Assembly: GCF_014650595.1 (NCBI RefSeq)
Contig: NZ_BMVG01000005.1
Location: 124,001-188,000, forward strand
Direction of reading: 5' to 3'
From: Streptomyces alanosinicus
Lineage (GTDB): Bacteria; Actinomycetota; Actinomycetes; Streptomycetales; Streptomycetaceae
DNA length: 64,000 bases
The position numbers were made by a program, and so were the translations under genes. Every line of letters starts with the position of its first letter. Positions within the stretch are counted from its first letter, which is position 1. Of the stretch, positions 20,860 to 30,072 are shown piece by piece. The notes under the pieces are model-generated. The model had not been told where the DNA came from. It was given only the letters and a program-made list of their open reading frames with translations, and ran no database searches.

Positions 20860-21042
20860 ATGTCGATGAACGCGAAGATCGCCATCGGAGGCGTGGCGGT
20901 CGGGCTGATCCTGTTGATCTGGCTGCCCTGGTGGGTGGCGTTCCTGATCGTGGTCGGCGTTCCGGTCGCCGCGTATCTCACGCTGGACCCCGCACAGCGG
21001 CGCAGGCTCCGCCGGGTCACCCGCAAGGAACTCGGCCGCTGA
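20860..21042 (+). CDS. Small conserved membrane protein
   Basis: 60 aa from ATG 20860 with GAAGGAGG upstream; the longer frame lacks support. Two closely spaced hydrophobic helices (IAIGGVAVGLILLIWLPWWV and AFLIVVGVPVAAYLTL) are followed by a strongly basic tail (RRRLRRVTRKELGR), so a membrane hairpin with a cytoplasmic tail is expected. I recognise no function. Confidence 0.75.
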   Translation: MSMNAKIAIGGVAVGLILLIWLPWWVAFLIVVGVPVAAYLTLDPAQRRRLRRVTRKELGR

Positions 21043-21096
21043 GCCGCTGAGGGCGTGCCTCCGGATCGCCCGGAGAGACCCGCCGTGGCGTCTACG

Positions 21097-21129
21097 GGGC
21101 CGGACCGGTCTTGGGGGCTGGTCCGGCCC
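21097..21129. terminator. Hairpin terminator
   Basis: A perfect 10-bp GC stem, GGGCCGGACC (21097-21106) with GGTCCGGCCC (21120-21129), and a 13-nt loop. It lies between the convergent small membrane gene and the hypothetical gene at 21266, and could end both. Confidence 0.8.
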
Positions 21130-21265
21130 TCGCAGGCGGCCACGCGTGGCCTTGCGGGCGCGCTCGCCCTTCGACGCGGACTTGGCCCGGCGCGTGCCTG
21201 GCCGCGGGCAGGTCGCGGGGTCTAGAGGAGCCCGGTCGCTCCCGGCTGGTGTGTCGGCGTGCGCC

Positions 21266-22126
21266 TCAGAGGGGGCGTACGGCCATCTTGTCGAGTGCTT
21301 CCAGGAGGCCTGGCAGCTCGGGGCCCCGGCCCACCGGCAGGACTTCGCCGGGTTCGTCGTCGAGCAGGACGAAGGCGATGTCGTCGGTGCGTGCCACGAT
21401 CGACCAGCCGGGGCCGTCGGCGCGCAGCGTACGGGCGTCCCCCGGGGCGAACGAGGAGCGCACCCGGCCGAGCGGCGGCGGCGAGTCGACGTAGGCGCGC
21501 GCCTCCGCGAGCACCCTCCGGACTCCCCGGTGGCCGCTGTGCGGCACGTCCTGCCGGGCCTGTGGCGAGGAGCCCTCGGCCTCCTCCTGCCCTTCCGGCT
21601 TCGCCCGCTCGTCCGGCGCGGAGAAGCTCTCGTCGTCGATCTGCCCTCGCCACGCCGCCCACTGCAGCGCGATCTCGTCGGCGCCCAGGCGGCGCTGGGC
21701 CGATCCCCAGGAGCTGGTGTCCGGCGGGCTCAGCGCAGGACGGTCCGCGACGTCGGGAGAGGGATCGTGCGGGGCGGGGACACCAGGAGCCGCGACGGCG
21801 ACCGCCAGAGGCCAGCCCGGCAGGGCGGTCACGACCGCGCGCTCGTCCGGCGACAGCTCGTACTCCATGCCGCAGTCCCAGGACGCGATCGCCACGGCGA
21901 CCAGCGAGACGTCGTCGATGACGACCGTCCAGCGCGCGCCGTCGCCGTCCTGGCCGAGCACCAGGCCGTACCCGTCGGCGAGGGGCGCGAGTCCCAGCGC
22001 CGTGCACGCCTCCGGATAGTCGTCGCCCAGAACGCTCGGAAACTGTGCCGGCGTCAGCAGCACCGCCGTCAGTACGTACAGCGCATCGTCCGTGGCGGCG
22101 ACGGCCTCATCGTCGGTCCCGGCCAT
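21266..22126 (-). CDS. Conserved hypothetical protein
   Basis: 286 aa, not recognised. The first 110 residues look like a compact alpha/beta domain (WTVVIDDVSLVAVAIASWDC, then LSPDERAVVTALPGWPLAVA). A charged, proline-rich middle with SSWGSAQRRLGADEIALQWA follows, then a second compact end domain (SIVARTDDIAFVLLDDEP). There is no signal peptide or membrane segment. Codon use looks native. It stands alone between a terminator and a divergent MpaB-family gene. Confidence 0.7.
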   Translation of the reverse strand: MAGTDDEAVAATDDALYVLTAVLLTPAQFPSVLGDDYPEACTALGLAPLADGYGLVLGQDGDGARWTVVIDDVSLVAVAIASWDCGMEYELSPDERAVVTALPGWPLAVAVAAPGVPAPHDPSPDVADRPALSPPDTSSWGSAQRRLGADEIALQWAAWRGQIDDESFSAPDERAKPEGQEEAEGSSPQARQDVPHSGHRGVRRVLAEARAYVDSPPPLGRVRSSFAPGDARTLRADGPGWSIVARTDDIAFVLLDDEPGEVLPVGRGPELPGLLEALDKMAVRPL

Positions 22127-22563
22127 CCCAGCCTCCCCAGTGGTTCATCCTTCGGCGCGCACCCTAGTGCGAGCGGAAGCCGCTTGTCACGACTCCTCAC
22201 ACCACGCGGACCTGCAGGTTTCCGCCTGGACGGGGGCGAAACGACCACAGGTTGCGAGGACTCCCTCAGCCGGTGAGCAGCCCGGGGAGGCCACGGGCCA
22301 CCGTCCCGGGCGACCCGCCGCGTTCCCGGGCCGCGTGACGAGAGCACGGCAGGCAGAGGCGGCCGCCGCTTCGAACAAGTTGTGCGCACTCCTGTCCCGT
22401 GTCCATGGGCCGCACGCGCGTGGCGGCGCGCAACCCGGCTGAGTCCTTCCGTAGGTGGCCGAACACGCAGGCCCCGCTCCCCCGAACAGGCTCATCGGCA
22501 GTGCTTCATCTGCCGTCATTCACCGTAGAGTTGGACCTTCCGTGGCAGAAGGGGGACGACCCG
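22127..22563. other. Divergent intergenic region
   Basis: A stretch of 437 bp between the hypothetical gene and the MpaB-family gene. I see no RNA gene, terminator or clear promoter. The long frame reaching upstream from the MpaB gene has no family resemblance before 22564. Confidence 0.5.
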
Positions 22564-23469
22564 GTGAAGCGCTTCGAGCGGCTCGGACAGATCCGCCTGC
22601 TGGACGCGGTGGCGGACGCACCGGAGATCTACCGGCTCAGCGCGGCGTTCGAGTTCCCCTGGGACTACACCCGGGCACTCGGACTGGCCCAGTACCGCAC
22701 CTACGCCGTGCCCAGCATCGGACGGCTGCTCGCTCGCACGGCGGAACTGCCCGAGCGCACGCAGAAGCGGTACGACGACACCGTGCTGCTCCTCGACGCC
22801 GTCGTCGAGCACGGCTGCGCCACCGAGGAAGGGCGTACGGCGATCCGGCGCATCAACCAGATGCATCGCAGTTACGACATCAGCGACGACGACATGCGCT
22901 ATGTGCCGAGCACCTTCGTCGTGGTGCCGCGGCGCTGGATCGACACCTATGGCTGGCGGAGGCTGGACCGGCACGAGATCGTCGCCGCCACCGAGTACTA
23001 CCGCGCCCTCGGCCGGCACATGGGCATCCCTGACATCCCCGAGACGTATGAGGGGTTCGAGACCCTCCTCGACGCCTACGAGCAGGAACACTTCGACTGA
23101 GACGAACAGTCCCGGACGGTCTCCGACGTCACCCTCGACCTGATGGCGTCCTGGTATCCGCGCCCCCTGGCTCCGCTGCTGCGCACCGCGACGCTCGCCC
23201 TGCTCGACGAGCACGTGTTGCGGGCGTTCCGGTACGCGCCGCCCGGCGCGGCCGCCACGGCCCTCGTGCGGCGTGCCGTACGCACGCGTGGCCGGCTCGT
23301 CCGGCTGCTGCCGCCGCGCCGCTCCCCGCACTTCGCCCGCCAGAACCGCGAGGTCAAGAGTTACCCGGACGGCTACCGGGTGGCCGACCTCGGCACCCAC
23401 CCGGTCCCCGGACTCCGCGGCTGCCCGGTGCGACATCGCGACACCTCAGCGGCCGACACCGCAGAGTGA
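22564..23469 (+). pseudogene. MpaB/DUF2236-family oxygenase-like gene with an in-frame TGA
   Basis: The reading starts at GTG 22564 (AAGGGGGA 8 bp upstream): VKRFERLGQIRLLDAVAD, FPWDYTRALGLAQYRTYAVP, then SYDISDDDMRYVPSTFVVVP. A TGA at 23098-23100 stops it. The same frame continues without any shift into LASWYP-type sequence (DLMASWYPRPLAPLLRTATL, then FRYAPPGAAA and NREVKSYPDGYRVADLGTHP), the normal C-terminal half of this family. MpaB-like proteins are heme-binding oxygenases or related enzymes. A single nonsense change explains the split; readthrough or a sequencing error are the alternatives. Confidence 0.85.
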
Positions 23470-23630
23470 GACGAGGCTGTCGCGCAGCTCACCGTCTCCT
23501 CCGGAAAGGCCTGCCGACGGCGTGGCTACGGCGGCCCGGGCGATGGCGCAGTACGGCGGCCGAGGTGGCGGCCTTCGTGGCAACCGGGGCCGGAACGGTC
23601 TGACCCGCCCGGCCTTCAGCGACGCGACGG

Positions 23631-24230
23631 TCAGTTCGCGCACACGGCGGTCGCGAGGAAGCGGCTGTCCTCGTCGGCGTACGACGTCATGCTCCATCCC
23701 GAACGAGCCAGCAGCGGGCCGAGGTTGGCCTCGGCGCGCAGATCGCCCGGGGTGATCTGCCGGCCCTGACGTGCCGCCAGGGCGGCGCGCCCGACGGGAT
23801 GGAACAGCGCGAGCGTGCCACCGGAACGCACCACACGGGCCAGTTCCCGCAGGTTCTCCTCCGGGCGCGGCAGATGGGCGATCAGACCCGCCGCGAACAC
23901 GGCGTCCAGGGACCCGGACATGACCGGCAGCGCGGCGACGTCCGCGAGCAGCAGCCGGCCGTCCCGGTCCCGGCCCGCCCGCACGGCGGTCTGGAGCATC
24001 GCCGGGGTCAGATCGGCGCCGAGCACCACCCCGGACGGGCCCACGGCGTCCCGCAGCGCCGGCAGGGCGCGCCCCGTGCCGCAGCCCGCGTCCAGCACGC
24101 GGTCGCCCGGCCGCAGTTCGAGGTCGGCGACGGCAGCCGCGAAGGCGGGACCGTCGTCCGGGAACCGGCTGTCCCAGTCGGCCGCACGGGCGGCGAAGAA
24201 CTCCTGCACATGTGTGTGGTCATCGCTCAT
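23631..24230 (-). CDS. SAM-dependent methyltransferase, class I
   Basis: About 199 aa from ATG 24230; an ATG 9 bp upstream is possible. The Rossmann methyltransferase motifs are VLDAGCGTGRALPAL (SAM glycine loop), GVVLGADLTPAML (acidic ribose-binding strand end), LLADVAALP and LARVVRSGGTLALFHP. It belongs to the UbiE/Methyltransf_11 group. The substrate is unknown. It is divergent from the MHYT gene. Confidence 0.88.
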   Translation of the reverse strand: MSDDHTHVQEFFAARAADWDSRFPDDGPAFAAAVADLELRPGDRVLDAGCGTGRALPALRDAVGPSGVVLGADLTPAMLQTAVRAGRDRDGRLLLADVAALPVMSGSLDAVFAAGLIAHLPRPEENLRELARVVRSGGTLALFHPVGRAALAARQGRQITPGDLRAEANLGPLLARSGWSMTSYADEDSRFLATAVCAN

Positions 24231-24381
24231 GCACGGCATGATTCCTCACCGTCACGGGGGATACATAGGCGCACACGTTCGAGCGTGACCCGATCGTTCC
24301 GGCGCATCTGCCTGTCATATTCCAACAGCTTTCGAAACGCGCCCCCTGTGTGCGCTCGCGCCCCCCTAGCGTCCTTTGGCC

Positions 24382-25155
24382 ATGGGACACCTGGACCACG
24401 CCGCCTTCGGCTGGCTGACCCCCGCACTGTCGTACGTCATGGCCTGCATAGGCGCCGCGCTCGGACTGCGCTGTACCGTTCGCGCGCTCGCCACCACCGG
24501 CCGCGCACGCCGCAACTGGCTCGTCACCGCGGCCTCCGCGATCGGGACGGGTATCTGGACCATGCACTTCGTGGCCATGCTCGGCTTCCGTGTCAGCGGC
24601 ACCGACATCCGCTACGACGTGCCGCTGACCATCCTCAGCCTCCTCGTCGCCATGGTCGTCGTCTGCGCCGGCGTCTTCGCCGTCGGCTACAGCCGCGACC
24701 GCAACCGCGCGCTCCTCCTCGGCGGTCTCACCACCGGGCTGGGCGTCGCCAGCATGCACTACCTGGGCATGGCGGCGGTCCGGCTGCACGGCGGCATCAG
24801 ATACGACCCCGTCCTCGTCGGAGTGTCGGTACTGATCGCGATCGTCGCGGCGACCGCGGCCCTGTGGGCGGGCCTCAACATCAAGTCGCCTCGCGCGGTC
24901 AACCTCGCCTCACTCGTCATGGGAGCGGCCGTCAGCAGCATGCACTACACCGGGATGTTCGCGGTGAGCGTGCGGGTGGACCCCTCCGGCGAAACCCTGC
25001 CCGGGGCCACGGCGATGCAGTTCATCTTCCCCCTCGCCGTCGGCCTCGGGTCCTACCTGTTCATCACTTCGGCCTTTGTCGCCCTCTCACCCACGGCAGA
25101 CGAGCGCGAGGCCTCCGCCTCCGCCCAGCGGCCCGTCGAGAGCATCGCCCGCTAG
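24382..25155 (+). CDS. MHYT-domain integral membrane sensor protein
   Basis: 257 aa from ATG 24382 (two codons after an alternative ATG). Seven membrane helices carry the three MHYT-type motifs TMHFVAM, SMHYLGM and SMHYTGM, placed near the outer ends of helices and proposed in this family to bind copper and sense a diatomic gas. There is no output domain, so it must signal through a partner or act alone. It lies 89 bp upstream of the conservon, and joint signalling is possible but unproven. Confidence 0.9.
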   Translation: MGHLDHAAFGWLTPALSYVMACIGAALGLRCTVRALATTGRARRNWLVTAASAIGTGIWTMHFVAMLGFRVSGTDIRYDVPLTILSLLVAMVVVCAGVFAVGYSRDRNRALLLGGLTTGLGVASMHYLGMAAVRLHGGIRYDPVLVGVSVLIAIVAATAALWAGLNIKSPRAVNLASLVMGAAVSSMHYTGMFAVSVRVDPSGETLPGATAMQFIFPLAVGLGSYLFITSAFVALSPTADEREASASAQRPVESIAR

Positions 25156-25244
25156 CGAAACCGGACCGAGCGCAGCGACCGACGTCCCGAGTGCCCCGAG
25201 CCAGGTTCCGAGCGAGCCCGAGCCACGTCCCGAACGAGGAGGCC

Positions 25245-27827
25245 ATGCGCCCACCCCGTACCACCTCGAAAGCCGCCGCCCAGGGGCACCTGCCGCGCGG
25301 CCGCCGCGCACACGCCGGACCGCCCGCCGACGAGCGCACCGACCACCCGCTCGGCGGAGGACCGGCCACGCCACGCGCGCGTGCGAACCGTCGGCACCTG
25401 CGCCCGCGCACCGTGCGCGCGAAGGTCGTCAGCCTGCTCATGGTGCCGGTCGTCTCGCTGCTCGCCCTGTGGGCGTACGCCACCGTCACCACCGCCCAGG
25501 ACGTGGCCCGGCTGCGGCAGTCCCAGCGGATCGACGCCGAACTGCGCACCCCGGTGGCCGCGGCCGTCACCGCGCTCCAGGCCGAGCGCACCGCTGCCGT
25601 GCGCTACGCCGGCACACCGGACGCGGGTGACGGCGGCGACGTGCGAACCCTGGCCGCCCGCACCGACCGGGCCGTGGCCGAGCTGCGCCTCGGCGGCGAC
25701 AACACCGTCGCCGACGCCGAGGAACTGCCCGCCGGTGTCTCCAAACGCCTCAGCGCCTTCGTCACCGGCGCCGGGCATCTGCGCGCCCTGCGCACGGCCG
25801 TACTCGACCACAAGGCCGGCTGGGACACGGCGTACGCGCAGTACACGAAGACGATCGGCGAGGCCTTCGCTGTGGACGGCGCCCTCTCCGGCATCCAGCA
25901 GGCCGACGTCGGCTCCGACGCGCGCGTGCTGCTCGAATTCAGCCGGGCCGCCGAAGCACTGGCCCAAGAGGACGCCGTCCTCGGCGGCGTACGGGCCGGC
26001 GGGCACCTGCAGGCGGCGAGGCTACGGCTGTTCAGCGCCGCCGTCGCCGCGCGCCGCGCCCTCACCCAGGCCGCCGTCGACGATCTGCCCGCCGCCCAGC
26101 GCGCCGCGTGGCAGCAGCTGACCGAAAGCGGTTCCTACACCGCCCTGGGCGCCTCCGAGGACAAGATCCTCGCCGTCGGACCGGGCGCCAAGCCGGCCGA
26201 CCTGGCGTCGGAGGCCGCCTGGAACGACGCCCACGCGCGCGTGCATGACGGCATGCGGGACATCGCGACGGACACGGGCCGCGTCGTCGCCGGCCGCGCC
26301 GACCCGGTCACCCGCGGCCTGCTCAGCCCCGCGGGCGCCGCCGTGATCCTCGGCCTGGCCGCCGTCGCCGCCTCACTCGTCATCTCTGTGCGCATCGGAC
26401 GCGCACTCGTCGTCGAGCTCGTCAGCCTGCGCAACGACGCCCTGGAGATCGCCCGCCGCAAACTTCCCGAAGCGATGCGCAGACTGCGCGCGGGCGAGGA
26501 GATCGACATCCAGGCGGAAGCGCCCGCCGGACCACCCACCGACGACGAGACGGGTCAGGTCTCGGAAGCCCTGACCACCGTTCACCGCGCGGCCCTGCAC
26601 GCCGCCGTGGAACGCGCCGAACTCGCCAGCGGCATCTCCGGTGTCTTCGTGAACCTGGCCCGCCGCAGCCAGGTGCTGGTCCACCGCCAGCTCAGCCTCC
26701 TGGACAGCATGGAGCGCCGCTCGGACGACCCCGACGAGCTGAGCGACCTGTTCCGCCTGGACCATCTCACCACGCGTATGCGGCGGCACGCCGAGAGCCT
26801 GATCATCCTCTCCGGCGCCGCACCGGGCCGGGCCTGGCGCGTGCCGGTGTCCTTGACCAACGTCGTACGGGCCGCCGTGTCCGAGATCGAGGACTACGCG
26901 CGCGTGGAGGTACGCCAGCTCCCCGAGGCCCATGTCATCGGCGCCGCCGTCGCCGACCTCACCCACCTGCTCGCCGAACTCGTCGAGAACGCCGCACAGT
27001 TCTCGCCGCCACACACGCGCGTGCGCGTCACCGGCGAACCGGTTGGCAACGGCTACGCCCTGGAGATCGAGGACCGAGGACTCGGCATGGGCACCGAGAC
27101 CCTCGCGGAGGCCAATCGCCGCATCGAACAGTCCGAGGCCCTCGACCTGTTCGACAGCGACCGGCTCGGACTCTTCGTGGTGAGCCGGCTCGCGTCCCGG
27201 CACGACGTCAAGGTGCATCTGCGCACCTCCCCCTACGGAGGCACCACCGCCGTGGTCCTGGTGCCCACCGCCCTGCTGCACGGCGGCGCGGCGCAACGCG
27301 CCTCCCTCCAAGGTGAGCAAGCCCGTCACCGGCAGGAACGCGCGTACACGCGGGTGCCTGAGACAAATTGCGCGCGTGTGCCCGACACACATCAGGGGCA
27401 GGAGGCGGTCGCCACCCGGTCGGACCGGCCCGCTCTCGCGGTCGGCGCATCCGTCCCGCGGGGCGCCGCGGAGAAGCCGGGCCACCGCGGGACCGCCGAC
27501 GAGACCCCGGCCACCCCGGCCACCCCGCCCGCCGGAGTCACCGCGTTGCGGCTGCACCGGCCGCCCCAGGACTCCGACACCTCCGACGACCTCCCGCGCC
27601 GCGTGCGCCAGGCGAGCCTCGCTCCCCAGCTCCGGCAGCAGCGCCCCGAAGCGCCCGAGCCGGAGACCGCGCGGCACGGCGACGAACAGCGCACCCCCGA
27701 ACAGGTACGGGACCGCATGTCGGCCTACCGGGACGGCTGGGTTCGCGGCGGCGGCAGAGAGCCCGGCCGCGGCACCGCCCCGCGACCCGAAACGGGCACT
27801 GACAGCAGCGAAGGAGACCCTGCATGA
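25245..27827 (+). CDS. cvnA: Conservon sensor histidine kinase (CvnA)
   Basis: 860 aa from ATG 25245 (GAGGAGG upstream). A basic leader of 60 residues precedes the first membrane helix (VVSLLMVPVVSLLALWAYAT). A 270-residue nitrate/nitrite-sensor-like extracytoplasmic domain follows, then a second helix (AAVILGLAAVAASLVISVRI). A HAMP-like linker and the kinase core come next, with the likely phospho-His region RLDHLTTRMRRHAESL, N-box ELVENAAQF and G-box DRGLGMG. The last 190 residues are disordered and Pro/Arg/Glu-rich. In conservons this kinase forms a membrane complex with the B, C and D proteins, which resembles a eukaryotic G-protein receptor system. The stop overlaps cvnB as ATGA. Confidence 0.93.
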   Translation: MRPPRTTSKAAAQGHLPRGRRAHAGPPADERTDHPLGGGPATPRARANRRHLRPRTVRAKVVSLLMVPVVSLLALWAYATVTTAQDVARLRQSQRIDAELRTPVAAAVTALQAERTAAVRYAGTPDAGDGGDVRTLAARTDRAVAELRLGGDNTVADAEELPAGVSKRLSAFVTGAGHLRALRTAVLDHKAGWDTAYAQYTKTIGEAFAVDGALSGIQQADVGSDARVLLEFSRAAEALAQEDAVLGGVRAGGHLQAARLRLFSAAVAARRALTQAAVDDLPAAQRAAWQQLTESGSYTALGASEDKILAVGPGAKPADLASEAAWNDAHARVHDGMRDIATDTGRVVAGRADPVTRGLLSPAGAAVILGLAAVAASLVISVRIGRALVVELVSLRNDALEIARRKLPEAMRRLRAGEEIDIQAEAPAGPPTDDETGQVSEALTTVHRAALHAAVERAELASGISGVFVNLARRSQVLVHRQLSLLDSMERRSDDPDELSDLFRLDHLTTRMRRHAESLIILSGAAPGRAWRVPVSLTNVVRAAVSEIEDYARVEVRQLPEAHVIGAAVADLTHLLAELVENAAQFSPPHTRVRVTGEPVGNGYALEIEDRGLGMGTETLAEANRRIEQSEALDLFDSDRLGLFVVSRLASRHDVKVHLRTSPYGGTTAVVLVPTALLHGGAAQRASLQGEQARHRQERAYTRVPETNCARVPDTHQGQEAVATRSDRPALAVGASVPRGAAEKPGHRGTADETPATPATPPAGVTALRLHRPPQDSDTSDDLPRRVRQASLAPQLRQQRPEAPEPETARHGDEQRTPEQVRDRMSAYRDGWVRGGGREPGRGTAPRPETGTDSSEGDPA

Positions 27828-28261
27828 TCCAGGACCCGAACACGCGGGCCGGACAGCGCTCCGGCGAACTGGACTGGCTGCTCGACGACCTGGTGATGCG
27901 CGTCAGCGAGGTACGGCACGCCGTCGTACTGTCCAACGACGGGCTGGCCGTCGGCGCCTCCACCGGCCTCGTCCGGGAGGACGCCGAACACCTCGCGGCG
28001 GTCGCCTCCGGCTTCAACAGCCTCGCCAAGGGCGCGGGACGGCACTTCGGAGCGGGCGGCGTACGGCAGACCATGGTCGAGATGGACGACGCGTTCCTCT
28101 TCGTGGCCGCCGCCGGCGAGGGTTCCTGCCTCGCCGTCCTGACCGCCGCCACCGCCGACATCGGCCTGGTGGCCTACGAGATGGCACGCCTCGTCAAACG
28201 GGTCGGCGAGCACCTGTACACAGCGCCGCGCGCCGCCGCGCAGCCGCCCGCGGCCGGATGA
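27824..28261 (+). CDS. cvnB: Roadblock/LC7 protein of conservon (CvnB)
   Basis: 145 aa. Roadblock fold: ELDWLLDDLVMRVSEVRHAV, LSNDGLAVGASTGL, then AEHLAAVASGFNSLAKGAGR. It is a likely regulator of the CvnD GTPase. ATGA overlaps at both ends couple its translation to cvnA and cvnC. A close paralogue lies at 30073-30486. Confidence 0.94.
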   Translation: MIQDPNTRAGQRSGELDWLLDDLVMRVSEVRHAVVLSNDGLAVGASTGLVREDAEHLAAVASGFNSLAKGAGRHFGAGGVRQTMVEMDDAFLFVAAAGEGSCLAVLTAATADIGLVAYEMARLVKRVGEHLYTAPRAAAQPPAAG

Positions 28262-28695
28262 CCCCGAAAGGGCGGCACCCGATGACCGAGAACCGGACGA
28301 GCGGCGCGTCGGAGCCGGGCAGCCAGTGGTACGACGGCGAGGCCGGACCGCTGGTCCGTCCCTACGCGATGACGGGCGGGCGCACCCAGCCGGGGCCAAC
28401 CGGGGTGCGCTTCGACCTGATCGCCCTCGTCACCTTCGACCTCGCGGCAGCGACACTCGACGACGCCGCCGGACTCGGCCCCGAGCACCGGACCCTGATC
28501 GACTTGTGCCGTACGGAGACACAGTCCGTCGCCGAACTCGCGGCGGACGCGGACCTCCCCGTCGGCGTGGTCAGGGTCCTGCTCGGCGACCTCCTGGAAC
28601 TCGGCTGCGTGGTCATCAGCCGGCCCGTGCCGCCGGCGCTCCTGCCGGACGAGCGGATTCTGCGCGAGGTCATCGCGGGATTGCGGGCTCTGTAG
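28258..28695 (+). CDS. cvnC: DUF742 protein of conservon (CvnC)
   Basis: 145 aa. DUF742 hallmarks are GPLVRPYAMTGGRTQP, TLIDLCRTETQSVAELAA and GVVRVLLGDLLELGCVVISR, a winged-helix-like fold. The first ATG (28258) overlaps the cvnB stop; a second in-frame ATG at 28282 is an alternative. Probably an adaptor between kinase and GTPase. Confidence 0.92.
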   Translation: MTPKGRHPMTENRTSGASEPGSQWYDGEAGPLVRPYAMTGGRTQPGPTGVRFDLIALVTFDLAAATLDDAAGLGPEHRTLIDLCRTETQSVAELAADADLPVGVVRVLLGDLLELGCVVISRPVPPALLPDERILREVIAGLRAL

Positions 28696-28891
28696 ATGAA
28701 CGTTCAGAACCGGATCCGCTCGTGTCGCATCCCGATCCGTGCGCGTCGGGCCCGATTCCTGGCGCGATTCGGTCACATCAGATGCGTTTCGGTCCCGCCC
28801 CTCCGAGACGCGGACCCGTTGTCATGATGCTGGTTTCGCCCCCGCACCCGGCGGACGCCGCCCGCAGCCGATCCTCCCGAGAGAAGTGATC

Positions 28892-29491
28892 ATGGTCACC
28901 GAGCACTCCGACGCCGCCGACGCCTCCGCCCTGGCGCTGAAGATACTGGTCGCCGGCGGGTTCGGCGTCGGCAAGACGACCCTGGTCGGCGCCGTCAGCG
29001 AGATCCGGCCGCTGCGCACCGAGGAACTCCTCAGCGAGGCGGGGCAGCTGGTGGACGACACCGATGGCGTGGACCAGAAGGTCACCACCACCGTCGCCAT
29101 GGACTTCGGACGCATCACCATCCGCTCCGGCCTGTCCCTCTACCTCTTCGGCACGCCGGGACAGGACCGCTTCTGGTTCCTGTGGGACGAGTTGTCCCAA
29201 GGCGCCCTCGGAGCCGTCGTCCTCGCGGACACCCGGCGCCTGGAGGACTGCTTCCCCGCGGTCGACTACTTCGAGCACCGGCACATCCCGTTCGTGGTGG
29301 CCGTCAACTGCTTCGCGGGTGCGCGCACCCACGGTGCCCATGACGTCTCCCGCGCACTCGACCTCGACCAGGGCACGCCCGTGGTCCTCTGCGACGCGCG
29401 GGACCGGGACTCCGGCAAGGAAGTCCTGATCCGGCTCGTCGAGTACGCCGGACGCATGCACACCGCCCGGCTCCTCGACTCGGTCGGCTGA
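28892..29491 (+). CDS. cvnD: Conservon GTPase (CvnD)
   Basis: 199 aa from ATG 28892 (GAGAGAAG upstream). Small Ras-like GTPase with P-loop GGFGVGKTT, switch II FGTPGQDRFWFLWDELSQGA and VAVNCF where NKxD usually lies. That atypical guanine-binding motif is characteristic of the Cvn/MglA-like group. Unlike the tightly overlapping A-B-C genes, it is separated from cvnC by 196 bp, so it may have its own promoter. Confidence 0.92.
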   Translation: MVTEHSDAADASALALKILVAGGFGVGKTTLVGAVSEIRPLRTEELLSEAGQLVDDTDGVDQKVTTTVAMDFGRITIRSGLSLYLFGTPGQDRFWFLWDELSQGALGAVVLADTRRLEDCFPAVDYFEHRHIPFVVAVNCFAGARTHGAHDVSRALDLDQGTPVVLCDARDRDSGKEVLIRLVEYAGRMHTARLLDSVG

Positions 29492-29554
29492 GCCCACCAC
29501 CCGGACCGCCCAAACCGCTCAGGCGGTCAGCGCCACTCAGGCCACCCGGATCTG

Positions 29555-29983
29555 TCAGGCCGCCAGATCCTTCACGGCCACCACCTGGTCGACAGAGACA
29601 CGGACCAGCAGCTCACCCGGAACGCCGTTGCGGGCGCCGTACTCCTCGGCGCGATCCTCACCCATGTAGCGGGCGGCGATCCTGGTGGCCCAGCGACGCA
29701 CCTCGTCCAGGTCCTCCGACAGGCGCGCGCGGCCGTTCAGCACCACGAAGTGGAACGGCGGCCGATCGTCGTCCACACACAGGGCGATCCGTCCGTCACG
29801 GGCGAGATTGCGCCCCTTCACGGTGTCTTTACCCGTGTTGAAGACCAGCTCGTCCCCGTTCAGCAGAAACCAGATCGGGGCCACATGAGGGCTCCCATCG
29901 GCGCGAACGGTGGACAGTTTGCCGGTCCGGGTGCCGTTCGAGACGAACGCCCGCCATTCCTCATCGGTCATCTTCTGTGCCAT
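29555..29983 (-). CDS. PPOX-class F420- or FMN-dependent oxidoreductase
   Basis: 142 aa from ATG 29983. The split-barrel flavin fold of the pyridoxamine phosphate oxidase superfamily is evident: TGKLSTVRADGSPHVAPIWF, then NTGKDTVKGRNLARDGRIAL and PPFHFVVLNGRARL. Close actinomycete relatives of this length use F420. The substrate is unknown. It is divergent from the extra cvnB-like gene. Confidence 0.86.
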   Translation of the reverse strand: MAQKMTDEEWRAFVSNGTRTGKLSTVRADGSPHVAPIWFLLNGDELVFNTGKDTVKGRNLARDGRIALCVDDDRPPFHFVVLNGRARLSEDLDEVRRWATRIAARYMGEDRAEEYGARNGVPGELLVRVSVDQVVAVKDLAA

Positions 29984-30072
29984 GCGTCCATCTTGCTTGC
30001 CCGGACGCCGGTCCTGGGGAAGGCTGGCGCAGAGTTCCTCCAGCCAGGGGGAGATCACACGGGGAGACGGAG

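Noticed and set aside
16166..22395. Recurrent GCGCACTCCTGTCC-type word near 16.17 and 22.38 kb
   Set aside because: A 14-base GC-rich match within 64 kb is expected by chance and the two sites have no common context.
23799..25244. The N-terminal 482 codons of the long frame ending in CvnA
   Set aside because: This part overlaps the methyltransferase antisense and the MHYT gene in another frame; the kinase begins at ATG 25245 with a strong ribosome site.
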